This document shows, one piece after another, positions 50,801-59,258 of a stretch of 64,000 bases of DNA; the first letter of the stretch is position 1, and each line of letters begins with the position of its first letter. The position numbers and the translations under genes are program-made. Source of the DNA: Mactra quadrangularis. Its lineage: Eukaryota; Mollusca; Bivalvia; Venerida; Mactridae. The notes under the pieces were generated by a model. That model was not told the DNA's origin. It searched no databases and saw only the letters and a program-made list of their open reading frames with translations. The stretch is from NCBI GenBank assembly GCA_025267735.1, contig CM046296.1, forward strand, positions 18,998,464-19,062,463, read 5' to 3'.

Positions 50801-52023
50801 ATATCTGTTTATTACATTAGATTATTCGCAGCGAATGGCCGAGGAGTTCCGAATGTAACGTTACGGAACGTTTTGGACCGTTTAGGGTAATTGAACAGGC
50901 TACTGGTATTGGCTTTATTCGATACTGATTAACGTGGTAAAACTAATTTCATACGCTTCACATATTGAAGTATTATTTATAACAAATCTCCTCATAATCG
51001 GCTTAAAATGTGTCACCTAACTTTGACCAGGTCAGTTTAAGTCTTGTGTTTACTTGTAGACATGTGTCCAATATATTTGTTAATTCTTTAAGGTCAGTTA
51101 GTCTTTTAATGAGTGCATAAGCTACTGAGTATGTTTAATAAAGTGTGCGGAAAAGTGACTTTTAGAGATCTAAAACTTAGAATACCCAGTACCGAAGATC
51201 TAGTTTGAATGTGAAATCACTGTATGATATATTTCTAGTTACTCAAGAGGGTCATAAGGACTCTTGATCGGCAGGTGCTGATCTATGATTTTCTGATAGA
51301 GGGTCTGACAAGACGATTTTAGGGTCATGCCAAATCAGTTTTGTGCAAATTAAACAACTGAAGCCATAGGCGGTCGTTACGGAGTAAAGTCAGTTTATAT
51401 ACACATATGCCTACCGCCTATGGAAGAGACCATTATTTAAGAATTTCTTTATAAAGTTTTTCGTACTTTAATTCGATAAAAATCCCATTTTTTCTTTTAT
51501 AAGTTTCGCTAAAAGACATGACAAAACATACTGTCAAGGCTTTGTAGACTATTCCTCTAAACCGCCTCGGTGTTCACCAGTATCAGTATGGGCAGCTCAC
51601 TCGTTCACTTGTTACTAAAACCTAAGGGTATCTGACGCAGGAATTGAAAACTTAGATAATCTTGAGATGATACTACACACCATATATAGACGTTCTAAGC
51701 TTTGTTGTTAAATGACGAACATAACAAAATTCCTTATACATGTATAACTCTATATACAAGTAAAACCCTTGACCCAGGGCCAAATTAAATATTACTTACT
51801 TGTGACGACAGCAGTATGACTAGCACCACATCCTACATGTTTGACTCTATGTTCATGCTGTGAACAGAACATTTCAACAGCTCCGTCTAGAAATTGTACT
51901 TCTTTCATATTGCCATGACCATGTTGACCAAACTCTCCAGATCCCCAACATAACATATGTCCAGTAGCATCTTCACGTATATGTACACTGTCTGTCTTCA
52001 TATCTTCCTGTGTGTCCTCACAA
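23234..52023 (-). CDS. RCC1-repeat beta-propeller protein with long disordered tail (13 exons)
   Basis: Thirteen minus-strand exons with GT..AG borders join with consistent phase from 52023 to the TAG at 23236-23234. From the ATG at 52001-51999 the product is about 961 aa. Residues about 15-402 hold seven RCC1-type blades, each with the WG..G.GQLG and CG..H..A.T type signatures (LCWGSGEFGQHGHG, LYLWGNGNNGQLG, VYSFGNNLHAQLG, VYTWGSGNDGQLGHG; CGASHTAVVT, CGGRHTVVWL, AGSKHSLAVT). Seven blades make a complete propeller. Residues about 403-961 are low-complexity: an acidic run (IDDDDDSDLDID, about 428-439), then Ser/Arg/Lys-rich sequence including SRRKSRPEKKFKEF. RCC1 propellers act as exchange factors or protein scaffolds. 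The layout recalls RPGR (propeller plus disordered tail), but the tail shows no specific RPGR motif that I can recognise, so orthology is unproven. The 52023 exon begins with the last base of a codon or in 5' UTR; an upstream exon was not identified. Confidence 0.87.
23272..23284. repeat. 13-bp direct repeat, copy 2
   Basis: GAGTTTCATTTAA, second copy. Both copies encode Leu-Asn-Glu-Thr on the minus strand in the same frame. Confidence 0.9.
26470..26652 (-). mobile_element. SINE family 2, head-truncated copy
   Basis: Shares AACACATTGTATAGGT, GTCAACCTACTCA, GGCTAAATCTCTGGATTTAG, the ACTTTCGTCAGTGAC-like block and ATTATTTCATGAC with copies at 34591, 58970 and 61188. The tRNA-like head is missing. 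Confidence 0.78.
27290..27425. mobile_element. Fragment of MITE family 1
   Basis: CTCGGACATATTTAGACGCC, ATTTTGAAACTACC and GAAGTAAACACATATAC match the left-centre of the family-1 MITEs, interrupted by about 40 unrelated bases. Confidence 0.7.
27587..28398 (-). CDS. Exon 12: 812-nt exon, Ser/Arg/Lys-rich tail
   Basis: Starts after GATTGTCAAG (weak pyrimidine tract, but the frame joins correctly as a Tyr codon) and ends at donor GTAAGT after Gly. 270 complete codons. Contains a Ser/Thr-rich stretch, basic SRRKSRPEKKFKEF and repeated RSP/SPEK-type motifs that look like phosphorylation or nuclear-targeting sequence. Confidence 0.88.
29023..29173 (-). CDS. Exon 11: acidic tail segment
   Basis: Acceptor TATTATTTAG and donor GTAAGT. 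Encodes IDDDDDSDLDIDLTSP and ADFYAPTPDINDT. Confidence 0.87.
29745..29815 (-). CDS. Exon 10: linker after the propeller
   Basis: Acceptor TTTTTTACAG and donor GTGAGT. Encodes LLLRQETQSEDSGEDQ and LLKTDHN; ends in phase 0. Confidence 0.85.
30281..30451 (-). CDS. Exon 9: blade 7
   Basis: Acceptor TTTATTTCAG and donor GTAAGT. Encodes KGLLYMWGKNSHT and CGFWHAVALIGRP. The GQLG motif is lost in this final blade, as is common in closing blades. Confidence 0.92.
31011..31172 (-). CDS. Exon 8: blade 6
   Basis: Acceptor CTTATTACAG; donor GTTTAG (weaker, but the phase fits). Encodes NGSVYTWGSGNDGQLGHG and CGETFSAAIT. Confidence 0.9.
31599..31742 (-). CDS. Exon 7: blade 5
   Basis: Acceptor TATCTTTCAG and donor GTATGT. 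Encodes SGNLYAWGYSKACG and AAGGSSHSMALT. The GQLG element of this blade is replaced by KACG. Confidence 0.92.
32172..32285 (-). repeat. Dispersed AT-rich repeat D, minus-strand copy
   Basis: The reverse complement of the D consensus: the blocks AATAAGCCACAAGTAT, GTGTTACACA and AAGTATCACAATCACT appear in inverted order. Confidence 0.7.
33765..33915 (+). repeat. Dispersed AT-rich repeat D
   Basis: Contains TTTCACTCACAATACTTG, a TTATTTGTTTAATT block, TAATTATATGTGATAC and AATTGTGATAATTGTTTGAT. Related copies at 32172, 47645, 50285, 52695 and 59700. Confidence 0.72.
34323..34450 (-). CDS. Exon 6: blade 4
   Basis: Acceptor TATATTCCAG and donor GTATGT. Encodes NNSHGQLGTGDRKD and AGSKHSLAVT. Confidence 0.92.
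34591..34830 (-). mobile_element. SINE family 2, partial copy next to exon 5
   Basis: Has the tail with GAACGCCGTAGCAACAC, then GTCAACCTACTCACCG, AAATCTCTGGATTTAGC and AATTTCATGAC. The tRNA-like head is lost. It ends about 70 bases from exon 5. Confidence 0.82.
34903..35012 (-). CDS. Exon 5: blade 3 end and blade 4 start
   Basis: Acceptor TTCTATTGCAG and donor GTAAGA. Encodes PKPVLLKCLVHKKVV, CGDKHTLFRF and DGDISSVG. Ends with two bases of a Gly codon. Confidence 0.9.
35040..36440 (-). other. Intron 4 (about 1.4 kb)
   Basis: AT-rich with no recognisable element or exon. Confidence 0.5.
36452..36493 (-). CDS. Exon 4: 42-nt symmetric acidic microexon
   Basis: Acceptor ACATTAG and donor GTAAGT, both borders in phase 0. 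Encodes KGFWDDEDDSDQSE, an acidic insert in a blade 3 loop. It could be skipped without changing frame. Confidence 0.82.
37072..37369. mobile_element. MITE, family 2, copy 2, abutting the exon 3 donor
   Basis: Ends TATAGTTCGTACAATAAAC and TTATTTTGTACGAACTATA are inverted repeats and the interior matches 21110-21413. TA flanking fits a TA target duplication. Its right end is five bases from exon 3, so the intron starts GTAAC and then runs into the element. Confidence 0.88.
37375..37582 (-). CDS. Exon 3: blade 2 end and blade 3 start
   Basis: Acceptor TTGTCTTTCAG; donor GTAAC, with a MITE end starting six bases into the intron. Encodes CGGRHTVVWL and VYSFGNNLHAQLG. Ends in phase 0 after Gln. 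Confidence 0.92.
37920..37980 (+). mobile_element. Short SINE 3'-end fragment
   Basis: GTGCGCCGTAAAACCCAAACAAAC is the type of tail seen on tRNA-derived SINEs. The rest of the element is not recognisable. Confidence 0.4.
38076..38118 (-). CDS. Exon 2: 43-nt microexon, start of blade 2
   Basis: Acceptor TTTTCAG and donor GTAAGT. Encodes DDNDLYLWGNGNNG with split codons at both ends; joined to neighbours it reads ..VVTNDDNDLYLWGNGNNGQ... The phase fit confirms it despite its size. The intron before it is about 13.7 kb. Confidence 0.9.
40889..40918 (+). mobile_element. SINE family 2 tail fragment, plus orientation
   Basis: CTATACAATGTGTTGCTACG matches the reverse complement of the family-2 tail region in the other copies. 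Confidence 0.45.
47645..47815 (+). repeat. Dispersed AT-rich repeat D
   Basis: CATTTTCACTCACAATACTT, TGTGGCTTATT, TAGTATTATGTGTAACACAA and GTTATTGTGATACTTG in the family order. Confidence 0.78.
48485..48790. promoter_or_regulatory. CpG-rich patch inside intron 1, possible alternative promoter
   Basis: CG dinucleotides cluster in otherwise AT-rich DNA: CACGCGCGTTAAG, CCGGGAACGCGCAATT, CACCGCGCC, CGCGACCCGGTGTAGCGG and AAAATGGCGGGAGATCGCG. ATGGCGG is a known YY1-type promoter element and GGCGGGA an E2F-like core. A minus-strand ATG frame of 60 codons (48900-48718) crosses it, without recognisable features. Confidence 0.35.
49435..49449. repeat. Left 15-bp target duplication of SINE 49450-49718
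   Basis: AGCTAAGATAATGTT, repeated perfectly at 49719-49733. Confidence 0.9.
49450..49718 (+). mobile_element. Full-length tRNA-derived SINE, family 1
   Basis: Head with an A-box-like GGTAGCGCACCGGG and a B-box GGGTTCGAATCCC about 45 bases downstream, a unique body (CCCTTCCGTG..., GACAATAATGTCGATTTTCC, GGCCTTGTGGAAGGG), and a tail CACGGCGTTAAAGC followed by an A-rich AAATAAAATAAATA repeat. Flanked by a perfect 15-bp duplication, so retroposition was fairly recent. A diverged copy lies at 16531-16800. Confidence 0.92.
49719..49733. repeat. Right 15-bp target duplication of the SINE
   Basis: AGCTAAGATAATGTT, identical to 49435-49449. Confidence 0.9.
50285..50475 (+). repeat. Dispersed AT-rich repeat D, long copy
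   Basis: Includes the upstream part (GTTGTATATATGTTTTTAAG) plus CATATTCACTCACAATACTT, TTATTATGTGTAACACAAAT and GTTATTGTGATACTTG. Confidence 0.8.
50593..50902. mobile_element. Palindromic MITE, family 1, copy 3
   Basis: Ends TAGCCTGTTCAATTACCC and GGGTAATTGAACAGGCTA; flanked by CAG on the left and CTG on the right. Interior as in copies 1 and 2 (ATTCGCTGCGAATAATC, ATATACGATCGTTTAGGC). Confidence 0.88.
51364..51423. repeat. Inverted repeat with 11-bp stem
   Basis: CCATAGGCGGT (51364-51374) and ACCGCCTATGG (51413-51423) are perfect complements around a 38-base AT-rich loop. Confidence 0.75.
51800..52023 (-). CDS. Exon 1 (first recognised): N-terminus and blade 1
   Basis: Acceptor TATTACAG ends at 52024 and donor GTAAGT starts at 51799. 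The ATG at 52001 gives MKTDSVHIREDATG before the first blade. Blade 1 ends CGASHTAVVT. The exon leaves one base (A), completed by the next exon to give Asn. An upstream 5' exon is likely because an acceptor precedes this one. Confidence 0.9.
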
Positions 52024-52049
52024 CTGTAATATAAGTATAAGAAATAATA

Positions 52050-52260
52050 TAAACACATTAGAACACATTAAAACATACTTTAAACACATATTGGAACACA
52101 TTAAAACACACTTTAAATCACATTGGGACACATTATAACACACTTTAAACACACTGGAACACGTTAACACATACTTTAAACACATTAAAACACATCAAAA
52201 CATACTTTAACAAATTTAAACATAATTTTGTTAACCCACTAAAAAACCCATTGAACACAT
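52050..52260. repeat. Degenerate minisatellite just upstream of exon 1
   Basis: Units of (G)AACACATTAAAACA and ACTTTAAACACATT recur about six times with changes. It begins about 30 bases from the exon 1 acceptor, so it occupies the region around the splice branch point. Confidence 0.75.
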
Positions 52261-52694
52261 TCTAAACATTCGGGAGCTACATTCGGAACGATTCTGCTTT
52301 CTCTGTTGTCCCGTCATCACACACAAAGTAGAATGTACTCTGATTTGTTGTTGGAATGAGACCAGAACACAACAATCACTTGAAACTTCAAACTAATGAT
52401 GTCATTGACTCATAATTTTAACGATAACAAGATGATGCCAAATCAAACTTAAGAATCAGATTTTCACACAGTTAAATTAATATTCAGTAAAAGATCTATG
52501 GAATGTCAGTATTAAAGTTCGTGTACACCAACAATCATTTAAGTGACCATTTTAGGTGTATGTATGAAAATAAGTATATAGTGTTTCCTATTTCGATTCC
52601 GAAAAGGTAGCTATTATTGCAGAATATGGGATATGGCTTTGGTACAGTAAACATGAATAATTATTAAGTTTGACATTAGTACGTATCCTTTAAA

Positions 52695-52800
52695 GCTATT
52701 GTGAGTTGTACATATGTTTTTTTAGATTATATGTAGAATTTTGTCACGTAATACATGTGGCTCATTATTAGTTTCATTTATAATTATGTCGATGGCTGAA
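52695..52800 (+). repeat. Dispersed AT-rich repeat D, partial copy
   Basis: TATTGTGAGTTGTACATATG, TTTTTAGATTATATGTA and ACATGTGGCTCATTATTAGTTT match the upstream half of the long copies. Confidence 0.6.
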
Positions 52801-53369
52801 TGAAACACTATTGTTACTCAATTTGAAAATAAAGGGAGTTAGTTAGGCCTACAATAGTGTTACGTTCGGCACTCGTTGTGTAACACAAATAATCTTATGA
52901 TCATGTGCTCTATAAATTAAAGATAAATCCTCTTAGATAAAAGTTCAATGCATCAGGACCAAAAAATACCTTGTTAAGTTCAAGTCATCAATGTATTAAG
53001 TTCGAATCATTTATATTTACATTAAGTTAAATAAAATCACCATTTTTGACAAAATAACAAAGATAACAAACAGCATGGAATTAACCGGCAAGCTCTTATC
53101 GAATTTTTTAAGATCACTTACGTCAAAACATATATCGATGTACAGAGTTCATTCAGAACTTGTCAAAAGTCAGCAGGGATGTTCGATTTTTCACAAGGTA
53201 CAAGGAACTTTACTTTGTTCGGATTTAAAACATGCAGAAAACTTAAGTAATGTAAATACAATCGATTGAAGTCTTCTATAATAGGAGATCAAAATCAATG
53301 TCCTCTCAGATAACTTTAAATCGACTGCTTGTCATATTGGTTGAAGTAAAATGAGCTGAATATACATTA

Positions 53370-53410
53370 CCAGTCTTATATAAAACATGGCGGCTATTAT
53401 GGGGTCTTAA
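53370..53410 (-). promoter_or_regulatory. Candidate transcription start region or 5' exon of the RCC1-repeat gene
   Basis: On the minus strand this reads ...ATAGCCGCCATGTTTTATATAAGACTG and then GTAATG. The opposite strand carries ATGGCGGC, a YY1-type element common near start sites. Splicing here onto exon 1 would put the ATG out of the propeller frame (stop after eight codons), so it could only be a leader exon with a short upstream frame. Another possible leader donor, GTAAGT, lies at about 53124-53119. Confidence 0.25.
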
Positions 53411-55100
53411 GGTTCTGAATAGGGCTGCATTCTTAAATCAATATAATCGCGAAACCGCCAACGTTGTATGTTACATAACCCTAATACGATATTTATTTAA
53501 CAAAGGGAAACAACTCTAACAAATATGAGTCCTGACGAAACCAAAATGTGTACGCTTTTCTTTCAAGCAAACCTGCATTAACTCCCTTTGATGATCGCTT
53601 ATTCAATATGTTATTTGTTATTTGTACATATAATAATTTGATTATATCATAGTTTAAAGTATTTACAGCAGCTGTTTATTACGTTAACAATTAATCAAGA
53701 GTAAAATAATGAAAAACAAAAATCATCCCATTTGAATTTTACTTTCGTGAAAATATATCTCATTGCGACGACAGTAACGCGACATGTAAAATAGTTCTAA
53801 CTCTTGCCTATAAAGTTCAAAAATCAAGAATAAATGCTAAAAACAATTGAATGCCATTGTGGTATTCTGTGACAATTTCTTGAAAAAATCTGACATGCCC
53901 CTTCTTAAAGCAAAGTTTCTTAATCCACCCAATAGACATTGATTACATATTCTGGCTATCTGTAAGATGCATCTTTTAAAAATAAGACACTTATTTGACC
54001 TATGATTATCTATTTAAATAAACAAGGAATCTAGTCTTTAATCTACCATACAATGTCCCAATGCAAGTACTCAGGGCTATGCTTAAATGCCAGGGATTGA
54101 ATGTAGATAAATTGGACTTAAAATATAAACATACTACTTAAAACAACTTTAAATGAAAATCAAAATAGTTTGTATAACAACATAGGGTATAATAAACAAT
54201 TTATTAAAGTTCTAGTTATAGTTCTATGATTTTAACCCCTAATAAATTCTCTCTACCTTACTTTGGCAATATTTTAACATTTTATATCATTCGGTATGTA
54301 TTTAGCATTCATTGTATCTAAAAGGTGGTTTTTTTTAATTTTCGAAGTTGAATTTATTAAATACCGGAAGGCCATGTGCCCATGCGTCAAATATAATATA
54401 AAAAATTGACACGTCACAGATGATAATATGCATCATAAGTACAATTAGATACATTAATTAATTTGCATAATAGACATAATAAAATACTTTATTTCAATAT
54501 GTATGGTAACACAATTACTTACATTATATCAAATACGAGTATGCGAGGAGACAAGAGAAATGATTTTGGAGCAAACCAAAAACAGAACAGAGCGAAGAAT
54601 AACCAAAAATAGCATTTACATGTATACCATTTTGTAGTAGCATCTTTTACGTATGAATAAAACATATACATTATACCATTTCTAATACAAATGAATAACT
54701 AAGGGTGATTATACATAAAGTACTAAATTTTCTTTAAAAAAGGCACCAGCAAGTTAGGTTGCTTTTTTAAATAATACATTTTTATAAAGTAACATAATAA
54801 CAAGCGACTGACTTAACTAATTAGCGTTACGTGCATTTAATCATGACCAAGATCTCTCTACATGGCATCGACTGTCAGTCAGTGACTGCATGCTTAAGTT
54901 TGCAACCAAACAGGAAAATGGTCGATGTAATCCTAGAGTGCGTACGCGCACGAGGTGAAATTTGAACTAAACAATCAAGCAGATATATTAATATTAATAT
55001 AAATGTACAATGTTCAATATACAGACATGTAGAATGTGTTTGTTATATCATATTAATCAATTGAAACTTTAGAAATTCAACAATGAATAGAAATCGATCG
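53411..55100. other. Non-coding stretch
   Basis: No gene structure or clear element recognised. Confidence 0.5.
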
Positions 55101-55169
55101 CTGTATATAACATTGAAGGAGCAATGTGCACGTATACAGCTCGGTTTTTTGTGTGAAAACAATACGACT

Positions 55170-55285
55170 ACAAACAATGCCTCAGCTGGAAGCAATCGAC
55201 AATCAACAAACAATGGCTCAGCTGGGAGCAACCGAAAATCAACAAACAATGCCGCAGTTGGAAGCAATCAACAAACATGGAGATG
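55170..55285 (+). repeat. Three tandem 36-bp units
   Basis: Each unit begins ACAAACAATG(C/G)C(T/G)CAG and is followed by a (T/A)GGAAGCAA(T/C)C-like block. The plus frame reads MPQLEAIDNQQT, MAQLGATENQQT, MPQLEAINKHGD. The period is 12 codons, so the frame stays open; whether it is translated cannot be judged. Confidence 0.75.
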
Positions 55286-55559
55286 ACAATTTATACAAAG
55301 GTATAATGTATTCAAGTCTTACATTGGTGAAAGTGAAATATATTCCTTCATTGTGACACCTATGTTGATTTCATATATCCATTAGAATATATAAAAAACA
55401 CGTCGAAATGTGAGCACGAGCTTATTTTCCTTTTGTATCGTAATATTACATTGCGACTATGAGCTTCACTTTTGTACATGTCCGATAAAATGCATAATAT
55501 GATAAATTTAAAATGTCTTCCAAATTACGTACATTTAAAATAATGTTAATTCTAGTGTA

Positions 55560-55915
55560 TATACGTATACCCTCAAAAAGTTCCTTGAGAGCAGTTTAAT
55601 ATACTATATTATCATTTTTTTTGGGTTCATTCTTTAATAAAAAACATCACTTTATAGATAAACCTTTTAATTCTACATAAGGAAACGATTGTCAACTCCG
55701 AGCAAAATGCATTTGAATTAAACGTTTAAATTCCAGTATATCCTAAAAAAACGTGCTGCAAGTGGGCGTTAATGAATACTATACACGTATCCTCATTGGA
55801 CCTGGGTTCATTCTTTCATTAAAAAAACATCACATCTAAATGATCTTTTCATTCCTACATGAGAAAACGATTGTCAACTGTGTGCAATGTACATTTAAAT
55901 AAAAACATCTAAAAG
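55560..55915. repeat. Diverged direct duplication, spacing about 182 bp
   Basis: GGGTTCATTCTTTAATAAAA, then CATCACTTTA, CTTTTAATTCTACAT and AAACGATTGTCAACT near 55622-55700 recur with changes near 55805-55880. Confidence 0.7.
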
Positions 55916-58240
55916 TCAACGGAAAAGTAAAATTAATCCTTCAAATTGAATACAACATACGAAAAGATTATTTTAATCCGACGGTGTTACATCACTTTTT
56001 GTACTGGATTTCATTAAATCACATAGTTTTTTAAAACTATCCCGCTGTTTTTTTACAATATTCAATGCACAAAGTATACAAATCCACAAAAATGCAAATT
56101 TGACAATCGAATTTAAATGTTCAAATGCGAGGTCGCATAGATCTGAACTCGTCCTTTTGTCGTCGTTTAATAAATTAGCAACAAATCTCAAAACTTAACT
56201 TTTGAATTAACAAAACAAACATTTACTTGTTATCTATAACAAAACATTTTAAATGCTTTATTCATGCTTTTTATCTATTTTAAATCATGGTTTGAAAAAC
56301 GCTTATTAATTTTCAGTTGAGTATTTTCATTTTCATTCAGTGTTACAGAAACGCTTTTATTCAACATCGATTATACCCCGGTGCCAGACTCAATAAACAG
56401 TGTAAATAAGTTTTGTATATTTTATATTCATTCATGTTGGAAAACCCATTACTTTAACAATGATCCTTGTTTTATTTATGATTGATAGAAAAAGTCGAAC
56501 TTTTAAGTCAATATGAATAAAAACACTCGAAGTCACACAATCAGCTGATCGCTGAATGCTCTTCACTAAAAAAGGAAAAAATGAAACTATCCGCCATTAA
56601 TTATAAGCTGTAATTAATCAAAGTTTTGTTCAATATAAGACACTTGCATTCATCGAATTTTAGAGTACAGGTCTTAAATTCAATGATCGTATTAATAGGT
56701 AAATAAATGCTATATTTAACATCAACCATTAATAGTATTATCCCATTATCAACTTAAGATCTGAATATATTAATAAATTTTAATAAATTTTATTAATTAC
56801 TGTCATTAAACACTCATACAAATAGCTTATACTATTTAGAAGATTTTCTAATAAAGCAGTCAATAGCATCTAAAGGTTTCACTCTTTAGAACGAAAAATC
56901 AAACCAGTTCAAAATAGCACACTAGGAAAAGTTTATTCAAAACTTATATACAATGTAAATACATCAATTCAAAACAATTTTTAATCATATCAACATGTCA
57001 CATATTCGCACTTTGACAATCTCTACACACGCCATGATAGAGCTGTCTGTCTGTCTTTTTAAGGTAAACGAAATGTCCATTATTTGCACCACAGTGGACC
57101 TGTACTTCGCGAATCCTTTTTTTTAAATTTCACATAACGACGTATACTAGTCCGACTGTAAGATAAATCACAGCGATTTAAAGACTTCCTGGTAATGCCA
57201 CATGCCTCAGGCCTACTGACTGATAACTACATCGCAATTACAAACTTGGCTTAACAAAATATCACTTCAAGTCTTAATACCATATTAGGTTTATGTACCA
57301 TTTTATTGTAATGTTTATTTACTGAATGCTATGTTTACAATTTCAACAACACTCAAAAGCAATCGTAAAAAGTTGAAGTAGTCAAATTCACTTTAGAAAT
57401 GTTTCGATTTTTTCGCAGGTTTTCAATTAGGTACGGATAACGTATTATAACAATGTCAATGTTCAAAGTGCTCACAATGAACAAAGCATGCTCTGTTAAA
57501 GTCTGGCATGTTGATTTTTCTCTGTGGTCCACTTTTACGGTTTTTAATGATATGGGAACTGTGCACAATGCAATCAATGTAAAAGTCAAGCTAAAAAGAG
57601 CGGTCAAACACCTAAAATACCTGTGCTCTTTATGTAGGGAATTTTAGATTGAGGCATTGTATGGCTATTAATTGATTTTACTTGTGTGCATTGAATATGT
57701 AATAGTGTCACATCGTTACATTGTACTCATTTTTGTATATGAAATTTCCCAATAACTTCATATTACTGCTTAAACCAATTCCAATTGGTCATAGGTTAGT
57801 GGCCACACCACCCACTGTAAGGCCCCTTATGCAATGACTAGATTTGGCAAGATTTGTTTATATAATTATGCATGTTGCGTTGCTGATTCAAGTTCACAAG
57901 AAAAAAACGAATTCGTTTTCTTTGTCAACAATGAATAATATATTCTGCCTAAGCGAGCATATTAAAACTCCTCTATAAGTAAACAAAATTACCCAAAGTT
58001 ACGTAAGAACAAGATAAGTTAATATACTTCAAAGGTCAAAGTGCACCAACACAACCATGGACTCAATCAAGGAGTTGTTAAACAAAATACACAACTTATC
58101 ATTAGCAATATTGAATGCATGCACTTCATTGATTTGATAAATGTCCTTAAATTAAATAAGGCCAAGTAGAAGAGACTATAAATATTGTGAGTTAAGCATA
58201 CTCTCCAGTAAGCTTTTTTATTAAGCTTTGTTATATGTCA
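55916..58240. other. Non-coding stretch
   Basis: A 72-codon minus-strand frame at 56191-55973 with a hydrophobic segment lacks an ATG start. No other exon-like sequence stands out. Confidence 0.45.
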
Positions 58241-58373
58241 CAAAACGTATTTGTCACACGTGTGGTATATTCGGTCGAACATGTCACACTATTCAGCCGA
58301 ATATGGGACATATAATGTGACATATTCGGTCAAGATTAGTTTTTCCACGCTCCTTAAAACGTATTTGTCACTC
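58241..58373. repeat. Local cluster of direct and inverted short repeats
   Basis: AAAACGTATTTGTCAC occurs at 58242-58257 and 58357-58372. Between them lie TATATTCGGTC, the inverted GCCGAATATG and CATATTCGGTC, each next to a (A)TGT(G)ACA-type word. Could fold; no element assigned. Confidence 0.6.
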
Positions 58374-58957
58374 GACAAAATGTGTCCAAAAATGAAACAG
58401 CAACGTACGTCGTATATATCACATATATAAATAGAAGCCCAATTATCTGAAACATCCAAGTACATATACGGTCTAACAGAGCTTAAAGCACTCGTTCACA
58501 AGTCGGTTTTTTTTAAGATATTCTAATATTTTCTGTCAGTAGTTTGCAATTGATCTATAGTTTGAAAATTATAACAGAAAGAGACTACAACACTGTCTAT
58601 ATCCACAACTACTAGAATCTAACCAGCTTGATAACCTTACTGTCCGTTGACAGAGCTTGTTCTGATGGTACATGGAATAATAAACTTATTTTCCGTTCCT
58701 AACGGGATGGGCTTTTATGCATACAATCATCTCATATATTTGTAATTCAGGACCATAAGGTACAGTCAGGACATAAAGTTGAGGTTTATAGGTAAACACC
58801 ATACAACTTTAATAAGACACAAATGAATTCAATCATCTATTTGCCATTATTAACCATCTTGCACAAATCGGGCTAAACATGTGACTATAGAACGAAAATT
58901 ATATGATTAATATAAGTGAAGTTCTCTTAATGCGCTCTGTTCATGTATTATCACAAT

Positions 58958-58969
58958 AATACAGTACTT
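58958..58969. repeat. Left 12-bp target duplication of SINE 58970-59258
   Basis: AATACAGTACTT, repeated perfectly at 59259-59270. Confidence 0.9.
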
Positions 58970-59258
58970 TTTGTTATGTTTTTGTCGGGTTTAACACCGT
59001 AGCTACACATATAACGGCGGTCAGTCAACCTACTCACTGTTCCTGGAAAGGCTAAATCTCTGGATTTAGCCGTTAACCAACTACTAGGCGCATACTTTCG
59101 TCAGTGACTGACAACTATCCAACATAATTAAGAATCATTGGTAGGAGGGAGAATGGCCGTAGAAATTATTTCATGACCAAGTTCCACGAAAGTATGCCCC
59201 GACCGGGAATCGAACCCACGACCCTAGATCAGAAGACTTGCGAGCTAGCCGGGCGGCT
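58970..59258 (-). mobile_element. Full-length tRNA-derived SINE, family 2
   Basis: On the minus strand the head contains TAGCTCGCAAG and GTCGTGGGTTCGATTCCCGG (B-box), the body GAAATAATTTCTACGGCC, CACTGACGAAAGTATGCGCC and CTAAATCCAGAGATTTAGCC, and the tail ACGGTGTTAAACCCGACAA. A perfect 12-bp duplication brackets it. Confidence 0.92.

Larger units (their letters stand above)
38119..51799 (-). other. Intron 1 (about 13.7 kb)
   Basis: Exons 1 and 2 join in phase (ACA-A plus AT gives Thr-Asn), so no coding exon is required between them. It holds a SINE tail fragment, two D repeats, one intact SINE, one family-1 MITE, a CpG-rich patch and an 11-bp-stem hairpin. Apart from these I see no gene; open frames are short. 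Confidence 0.65.

Noticed and set aside
53370..53410. Coding first exon starting at GCCGCCATG and splicing to exon 1
   Set aside because: The donor leaves phase 0, but exon 1 needs two bases from the previous exon to keep the propeller frame; the joined frame stops immediately. Kept only as a possible leader exon.
55973..56191. 72-codon minus-strand frame with a hydrophobic segment (AFLWICILCALNIV) as a membrane peptide
   Set aside because: No ATG at its start, a stop lies just upstream, and no good acceptor precedes it. Possibly a terminal exon, but unsupported.
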